A program made the position numbers and the translations under genes. Shown here in pieces: positions 6,407 through 10,000 of a stretch of DNA of 10,000 bases; within the stretch, counting starts at the first letter, position 1; every line of letters starts with the position of its first letter. The notes under the pieces were generated by a model. That model did not search any database, was not told the DNA's origin, and worked only from the letters and a program-made list of their open reading frames with translations. Source of the stretch: Chloroflexota bacterium (GTDB taxonomy: Bacteria > Chloroflexota > Anaerolineae > Anaerolineales > Villigracilaceae). Where the stretch lies: contig JAIWOB010000011.1 in the NCBI GenBank assembly GCA_020217065.1, positions 1-10,000 on the forward strand, written 5' to 3'.

Positions 6407-6417
6407 CTTCCTTCGCC

Positions 6418-6426
6418 TGTGGAAAA
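6418..6426 (-). promoter_or_regulatory. DnaA box TTTTCCACA
   Basis: Same nine bases and orientation as the box at 6398, 20 bases further on. The regular 20-21 base spacing of three boxes supports cooperative DnaA binding. Confidence 0.75.
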
Positions 6427-6510
6427 GACATAGATTGACGCCAAAATTTTCCATAGATAAAACGCTTCCTACCCCCCATATATAGGCATCCAAAAAGGTT
6501 GTTGTCAAAA

Positions 6511-6519
6511 TGTGGAAAA
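6511..6519 (-). promoter_or_regulatory. DnaA box TTTTCCACA
   Basis: TGTGGAAAA on the plus strand, the same variant as the two boxes to the left but 93 bases away from them. A weak box (TTTTCCATA, 6447-6455, plus strand) lies in between. Confidence 0.7.
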
Positions 6520-6563
6520 AGCCCATAAAGCGTCAAAAAAAACGTAATGAACAGGCTGATAAG

Positions 6564-6583
6564 TTATCCAGAAGCAATCCACA
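6564..6583 (+). promoter_or_regulatory. Two weak plus-strand DnaA boxes
   Basis: TTATCCAGA at 6564-6572 has one mismatch to the consensus, and CAATCCACA at 6575-6583 has two. From here rightward the boxes are in plus orientation, opposite to the left cluster, giving an inverted arrangement across the region. Confidence 0.5.
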
Positions 6584-6607
6584 GCGGCGAAAAAAAGATT
6601 ATCCCGT

Positions 6608-6626
6608 CCCCGCCTTACAGGCGGGG
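6608..6626. repeat. GC-rich hairpin in the origin-like region
   Basis: CCCCGCC (6608-6614) and GGCGGGG (6620-6626) pair perfectly around the five-base loop TTACA. It lies between the weak plus-strand boxes and the unwinding module. No T-run follows, so it is unlikely to be an intrinsic terminator. Confidence 0.65.
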
Positions 6627-6640
6627 CAATATGCGGCGAA

Positions 6641-6660
6641 ATCCCCTAGATATAGGGGAT
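6641..6660. repeat. Inverted repeat ATCCCCTA / TAGGGGAT
   Basis: Perfect 8-bp arms at 6641-6648 and 6653-6660 around GATA, ending eight bases before the perfect plus-strand DnaA box. The C-run/ATA/G-run theme also occurs at 6321-6335 and 6472-6486. Confidence 0.65.
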
Positions 6661-6668
6661 TATCGGTT

Positions 6669-6686
6669 TTATCCACACCATCCACA
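6669..6686 (+). promoter_or_regulatory. Paired DnaA boxes of the putative unwinding module
   Basis: TTATCCACA (6669-6677, perfect) is followed without a gap by CCATCCACA (6678-6686, two mismatches). Their plus orientation points toward the adjacent trio sequence, as in the B. subtilis basal unwinding system. Confidence 0.75.
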
Positions 6687-6690
6687 GCCC

Positions 6691-6702
6691 CTACTATTAT
6701 TA
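6691..6702 (+). other. DnaA-trio elements
   Basis: The plus strand reads CTA CTA TTA TTA; the opposite strand read 3' to 5' is GAT GAT AAT AAT, which fits the DnaA-trio rule 3'-[G/A]A[T/A]-5' four times in a row. It is separated from the paired boxes by GCCC (6687-6690). AT-rich DNA to about 6728 would be the first melted segment. Confidence 0.65.
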
Positions 6703-6731
6703 CGATTCCATGACTAATATATAACCCGCTC

Positions 6732-6760
6732 TTGAATCTATACCGGGTATCCTGTAAAAT
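6732..6760 (+). promoter_or_regulatory. Sigma70-type promoter of spoVS
   Basis: TTGAAT (6732-6737) and TAAAAT (6755-6760) are separated by exactly 17 bases, predicting a start near 6767 and a leader of about 40 bases. The promoter lies just right of the putative unwinding region, so DnaA binding could influence it. Confidence 0.65.
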
Positions 6761-6808
6761 CGGAGTGAATCAGTCCGTACCCATCTTAGCCAACCTTGGG
6801 AGGTTGCC

Positions 6809-7069
6809 ATGGAGATTATCAAAGTTTCAGCCAACTCCCGTACCTCAGCAGTCGCCGGGGCAATAGCGGGCGTCATCCGCGAACATAAGCGGGCGGAAGT
6901 GCAAGCCATTGGGGCTGGCGCGGTGAATCAGGCGGTCAAAGCCTGGACGCTGGCGACCGGCTATCTCAAAGCCGAGGGCGTCGAAATCGTCTGCGTCCCC
7001 GAATTTGTAGAAGTAAATATTGACGACAAGGTACGCACTGCTATCAAGATGGTGATTGAAACGCGTTAA
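6809..7069 (+). CDS. spoVS: Stage V sporulation protein S (SpoVS) family, Alba-like nucleic-acid-binding protein
   Basis: An 86-residue protein beginning MEIIKVSANSRTSAVAGAIAG and continuing RAEVQAIGAGAVNQAVKA (28-45), ending with VNIDDKVRTAIKMVIETR. The whole length matches the SpoVS family, a single Alba-like fold that forms dimers and is thought to bind nucleic acid. In Bacillus it affects septation and spore coat assembly, but the family is also found in non-sporulating bacteria such as Thermus, so sporulation should not be assumed here. GGGAGG at 6798-6803 lies five bases before the ATG. It has its own promoter (6732-6760) and a terminator hairpin (7073-7105), so it is monocistronic. Its position right beside a DnaA-box cluster is suggestive for a DNA-binding role. 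Confidence 0.95.
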   Translation: MEIIKVSANSRTSAVAGAIAGVIREHKRAEVQAIGAGAVNQAVKAWTLATGYLKAEGVEIVCVPEFVEVNIDDKVRTAIKMVIETR

Positions 7070-7072
7070 AGG

Positions 7073-7107
7073 ATGGAGTTTGGGAGTCAAGAACCCAAAC
7101 TCCATTT
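7073..7107 (+). terminator. Terminator hairpin after spoVS
   Basis: ATGGAGTTTGGG (7073-7084) and CCCAAACTCCAT (7094-7105) form a perfect 12-bp stem with a nine-base loop, starting three bases after the stop codon. Only three T residues end the structure (7105-7107), so termination may be partial. Confidence 0.7.
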
Positions 7108-7113
7108 GTATGA

Positions 7114-7143
7114 TAGACAATCGAACGCAGGGCGGCGTATAAT
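7114..7143 (+). promoter_or_regulatory. Promoter candidate for the DUF11/lamin-tail gene
   Basis: TAGACA (7114-7119) and TATAAT (7138-7143) are 18 bases apart. The expected start near 7150 leaves a leader of about 43 bases that is pyrimidine-rich and lacks a Shine-Dalgarno. The -10 overlaps an in-frame ATG at 7142, which argues against using that ATG if this promoter is real. Confidence 0.5.
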
Positions 7144-7192
7144 GGAGCGGAGAAATGAGCGCGTTTGCTCTGTTTCTTTTGTTTTCTTTATA

Positions 7193-10000
7193 ATGATGAA
7201 AACCGCTAGAAAAATTTCGCGCGCGCTGCTTTTTTTCCTCCTGCTAACAGGACTGTTTTCGGAGACATTCCCGCCTGACCCGTTGGGAAGTTCTGTCCGC
7301 GCCGCGCCGATGCGCCAAGCCGCCACCGGGGTGGTAATTAGCGAATTCCGTTTCAGGGGCGACGGAATGGGGAACGATGAGTTTGTGGAGTTGTATAACC
7401 CAACCGCCTCCCCTGTGGATATCAGCGGCTGGCTGATTCGAGGGTCTAATAACGCTGGCGCGACTTCTACGCGAGCCACAATTCCCGCGCTTACCATTCT
7501 CCAACCGGGACAGTATTACCTGGTCGCCCATACCGGTTACAGCGGTCCCGCCGCCGCCGATTTGACTTATGGAACCGGCATTACCGACGACGGCGGAGTC
7601 GCTCTTACCCTTGCGGACGGAGTCACCGTCGTTGACCAGGCGGGGTTGAGCGCCGGCTCCGCATACAAAGAGGGAACGCCGCTCCCCGCCCTGACGACCA
7701 ATGAAGACAGGGGTTATGAGCGCAGGGCTTCCGGGTGTTTTGACAGCGGCGATAATTCCGCCGATTTCAGTTTGATGAACCCCAGCGTTCCTAATAATAG
7801 TTTCAGCCCGTTTGCGCCTTGCGCCGATTTTTCACTGACCGTATCCGCCAACACAACAACCCCTGCCATCGGCTCGAATGTGACCTTTACGATTACGGTC
7901 TTCAACGACGGTCCAAATAACGCAACGGGCGTGACTGTCCGCAACGTTTTACCGTCTGGGTTGACTTATCTCTCCGACGACAGCGGCGGCAATTACAACA
8001 GCGGCACAGGGGATTGGGCGGTTGGCAATCTGGCAAGCGGCTCGAGCGCCGTTTTGAATCTCACCGCAACCGTTGCGACAGGCGGAATGAAAGTAAATGC
8101 GGCGGAGGTATGGGACGCCGACCAGGTGGACCCGGATTCCATCGCCGGCAATTCGTCCACAACGGAGGACGATGACGACAGCGTCACTCTCACCGTTCCA
8201 ACGGTGGCGCTGACGATTGCCAACACGGTCAACAACCCCAATCCGCCTGTCGGCGCGAATGTGGTGTTCACCATCACCGTAAGCAACCCGGCGGGAAATC
8301 CATCCCCGGCGAGCGGCGTGAGCGTAAACGCGCTTTTGCCTGCCGGGTTGAATTATGTTTCCCATTCCGCGGCGTCCGGCACAACCTATAGCGGCGCGTC
8401 GGGGATATGGAGCGTTGGAAGCCTTCCTCTGGGGTCAACCGTCGCCTTGAGCGTTACGGCAAGGGTCGTGACGACCAACCCGCCGCCTTACGCGGCGACT
8501 GTTTCTTCCAATGAATTTTTACCCGCTACGGCGACAGCCGTCATCAACAACCCGCTTTCCGGCGAAGCGGACTTGCGGCTTGCGCATGACCCGCTTGCTC
8601 CGTTTACCGTCAGCGCAAGCGCGGCGGGGCAGGTCCGATTAAACCTTGTCCTCCAGAATCTTGGACCCGACAGAGCCGCCAACGTCCAGGTGCGGGATTT
8701 GCTGCCAGACGGTTTGGACTATGTTTCGCATACCGCCAGCCTCGGAACCTACAACAGCGGAGCGGGAATTTGGTTCATCTCCGAGCTGCCCGCCGGAGCC
8801 AATCCAACCCTGGGGATTACCGTCCAAGTGGCGTCGAGCGGAACTTCCACCAAGAACACGGCGGAAGTCTGGCGTTCGGACCAATATGACCCCACTTCCA
8901 CCCCCGCCGACGGGAGCGGCGACGATTACACTGCGTTGGAAGTGCCGATAGCGGATTTGAGCCTTTCACAAACCGTGTCTGTGGCGGGCGGAAACGCCGT
9001 CTTTCGCATCACGATTCGCAACGACGGACCAGATAACGCATCCGGCGTAGCCGTAAGGTCGCCGTTTACGGGATACACGCTTATTTCAGACGACGGCGGC
9101 GGCTCTTTCTCCGCGGGCGTTTGGAACGTGGGAACGCTGACAAAGAATACCTCACGAACGCTCACTGTCACCACCGCATACTCCGGCTCCCTGCCTATCA
9201 ATTGGGCGCAGATTTCCGCCGTCAACGAGGTGGACCCCGATTCGCGCCCCAATAATTGTTCCAATACCCTTTCGACCTGCTCTGAAGACGACGACGCCGC
9301 CGCCCCAGCCGCCGACCTTTCGCTGACTCATTCGGTCAATTACGACAACGTGGACGTGGGCGCCGACGTGGTCTTTACCATCCGCGTTACGAACAACGGT
9401 CCCGCGAATACGGGCGGCGTGCAGGTCAAATGCGTCCTGCCTGGAGGACTGACTTACCTCAACAACGACCAGGGAACGGCTTACAACAAGTCCACAGGCA
9501 TCTGGACGGTGGGCGCGCTGAACGGCGGCGCGAGCGCAACGCTCAACATTACCGCCAGAGTCGCGGTGAACGGCATTCATACCAATTACGCCGAGGTGTG
9601 GAAATCAGACCAGGACGACCCCGACTCGAAGCCGGCGAACAATTCAACGGCGGAGGACGATAACGCCAGCGCTGTCGTTGTCTCTTACCGTTCCGTTATC
9701 ATTAACGAAATTGCCTGGGGAGGCACCGCCGCCGGCGCCGGGGATGAATGGATGGAACTCTACAACCCCAGCGGCGCGACTGTCAACCTCAACGGCTGGA
9801 CCTTGAAGTCCACTTCCGGCTCCTTGAATCTCACCCTCTCCGGCTCCATTAAATCCGGCTCTTATTTCTTGCTCGAACGGGGCGATAATTTCACCGTTTC
9901 AGATGTCGCCGCCGACCAGATTTATCAGGCGGCGGGGGCGGTTTCAAATTTGCTTTCCGATTCGGGCGAGACTCTCATTCTGCGGGATGCCGCCGGCAGG
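7193..10000 (+). CDS. Large secreted protein: lamin-tail domain, five DUF11 repeats, lamin-tail domain (3' end outside window)
   Basis: The frame is open for 936 codons and continues past the right edge. Residues 1-37 form a signal peptide (basic start, ALLFFLLLTGLF core, cleavage probably after VRA). Residues about 47-160 are a lamin-tail domain (VVISEFRFRG, DEFVELYNP, DISGWLIRG). Five DUF11 repeats start near residues 211, 338, 459, 587 and 707, a period of 120-128. They share ADLSLT-like starts, VxFxIxVxNxGPxxAxGVxV, LPxGLxYxS and W-x-VGxL blocks; most end in an AEVWxxDQxDPDS motif and an acidic EDD run. A second lamin-tail domain begins near 835 (VIINEIAWGG, DEWMELYNPSG). This is typical of exported cell-surface or extracellular proteins; ligand and function are unknown. 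ATG 7193 is chosen because a normal signal peptide follows, although no Shine-Dalgarno is seen; ATG 7142 in frame would add 17 residues. Confidence 0.88.
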   Translation, partial: MMKTARKISRALLFFLLLTGLFSETFPPDPLGSSVRAAPMRQAATGVVISEFRFRGDGMGNDEFVELYNPTASPVDISGWLIRGSNNAGATSTRATIPALTILQPGQYYLVAHTGYSGPAAADLTYGTGITDDGGVALTLADGVTVVDQAGLSAGSAYKEGTPLPALTTNEDRGYERRASGCFDSGDNSADFSLMNPSVPNNSFSPFAPCADFSLTVSANTTTPAIGSNVTFTITVFNDGPNNATGVTVRNVLPSGLTYLSDDSGGNYNSGTGDWAVGNLASGSSAVLNLTATVATGGMKVNAAEVWDADQVDPDSIAGNSSTTEDDDDSVTLTVPTVALTIANTVNNPNPPVGANVVFTITVSNPAGNPSPASGVSVNALLPAGLNYVSHSAASGTTYSGASGIWSVGSLPLGSTVALSVTARVVTTNPPPYAATVSSNEFLPATATAVINNPLSGEADLRLAHDPLAPFTVSASAAGQVRLNLVLQNLGPDRAANVQVRDLLPDGLDYVSHTASLGTYNSGAGIWFISELPAGANPTLGITVQVASSGTSTKNTAEVWRSDQYDPTSTPADGSGDDYTALEVPIADLSLSQTVSVAGGNAVFRITIRNDGPDNASGVAVRSPFTGYTLISDDGGGSFSAGVWNVGTLTKNTSRTLTVTTAYSGSLPINWAQISAVNEVDPDSRPNNCSNTLSTCSEDDDAAAPAADLSLTHSVNYDNVDVGADVVFTIRVTNNGPANTGGVQVKCVLPGGLTYLNNDQGTAYNKSTGIWTVGALNGGASATLNITARVAVNGIHTNYAEVWKSDQDDPDSKPANNSTAEDDNASAVVVSYRSVIINEIAWGGTAAGAGDEWMELYNPSGATVNLNGWTLKSTSGSLNLTLSGSIKSGSYFLLERGDNFTVSDVAADQIYQAAGAVSNLLSDSGETLILRDAAGR

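Larger units (their letters stand above)
6298..6730. other. Candidate chromosomal replication origin (oriC)
   Basis: This gene-free stretch contains five sites matching TTWTNCACA: four on the minus strand at 6377, 6398, 6418 and 6511, and one on the plus strand at 6669. Weaker boxes occur at 6564, 6575 and 6678. At the right end the plus strand reads TTATCCACA, CCATCCACA, GCCC, then CTA-CTA-TTA-TTA, followed by AT-rich DNA to about 6728. This matches the B. subtilis basal unwinding layout of paired DnaA boxes, GC cluster and DnaA-trios. Strong hairpins at 6307-6340, 6340-6351, 6608-6626 and 6641-6660 lie between the boxes. recF at the left edge supports an origin neighbourhood. A DnaA-titration site is the main alternative; dnaA and dnaN themselves are not in the window. 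The short reading frames here look non-coding. Confidence 0.75.

Noticed and set aside
6336..6713. Short open frames on both strands in the origin-like region (60-67 codons)
   Set aside because: None has a ribosome-binding site or familiar protein motif. They run across DnaA boxes and hairpins, and their composition follows the AT-rich DNA.
9430..9663. Plus-strand 77-codon frame inside the DUF11 gene
   Set aside because: It is out of frame with a continuous 936-codon open frame that carries clear DUF11 repeats, so it is a shadow.
7800..9690. Possible DNA-level tandem repeat or CRISPR-like array
   Set aside because: The periodicity of about 360-384 bases reflects diverged DUF11 protein repeats. 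No short identical direct repeats with regular spacers were seen.

Overview
The window most resembles a bacterial chromosome from the Chloroflexota (probably Anaerolineae). That is an inference from moderately GC-rich DNA, SpoVS in an apparently non-Firmicute setting, a long DUF11/lamin-tail secreted protein, a bacterial DHOase close to the animal CAD type, and tandem bPH-domain membrane proteins. No rRNA, tRNA, CRISPR array, transposase or phage gene is visible.

Left half (1-4112, minus strand): five closely spaced genes read right to left. They are a GarR/3-hydroxyisobutyrate dehydrogenase-family reductase, a PRX-like redoxin, a 601-residue cyclic-nucleotide-binding membrane protein with two bPH (DUF304) modules, peptide deformylase (def), and the N-terminal part of recF, which runs off the left edge. 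Gaps of 24, 12, 19 and 63 bases suggest one operon. The last gap is almost filled by a 17-bp-arm inverted repeat.

Middle (4113-6297): an intergenic region with outward-facing promoter candidates, then a plus-strand pair, a DegV-family lipid-binding protein and dihydroorotase (pyrC). The pyrC ATG lies one base after the degV stop codon.

Origin-like region (6298-6808): about 510 bases without a convincing gene. It holds five consensus DnaA boxes (TTATCCACA or TTTTCCACA), at least three weaker ones, several strong inverted repeats, and at its right end a DnaA-box / GC-cluster / DnaA-trio arrangement like the basal unwinding system of Bacillus subtilis oriC. With recF about 6 kb away, this is a strong candidate for the chromosomal replication origin and is the most important observation in the window.

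Right part (6732-10000, plus strand): spoVS, a small Alba-like nucleic-acid-binding protein, has a good sigma70-type promoter immediately after the putative unwinding region and a clear terminator hairpin. It is followed by a large secreted protein, open to the right edge, with the layout signal peptide, lamin-tail domain, five DUF11 repeats and a second lamin-tail domain.
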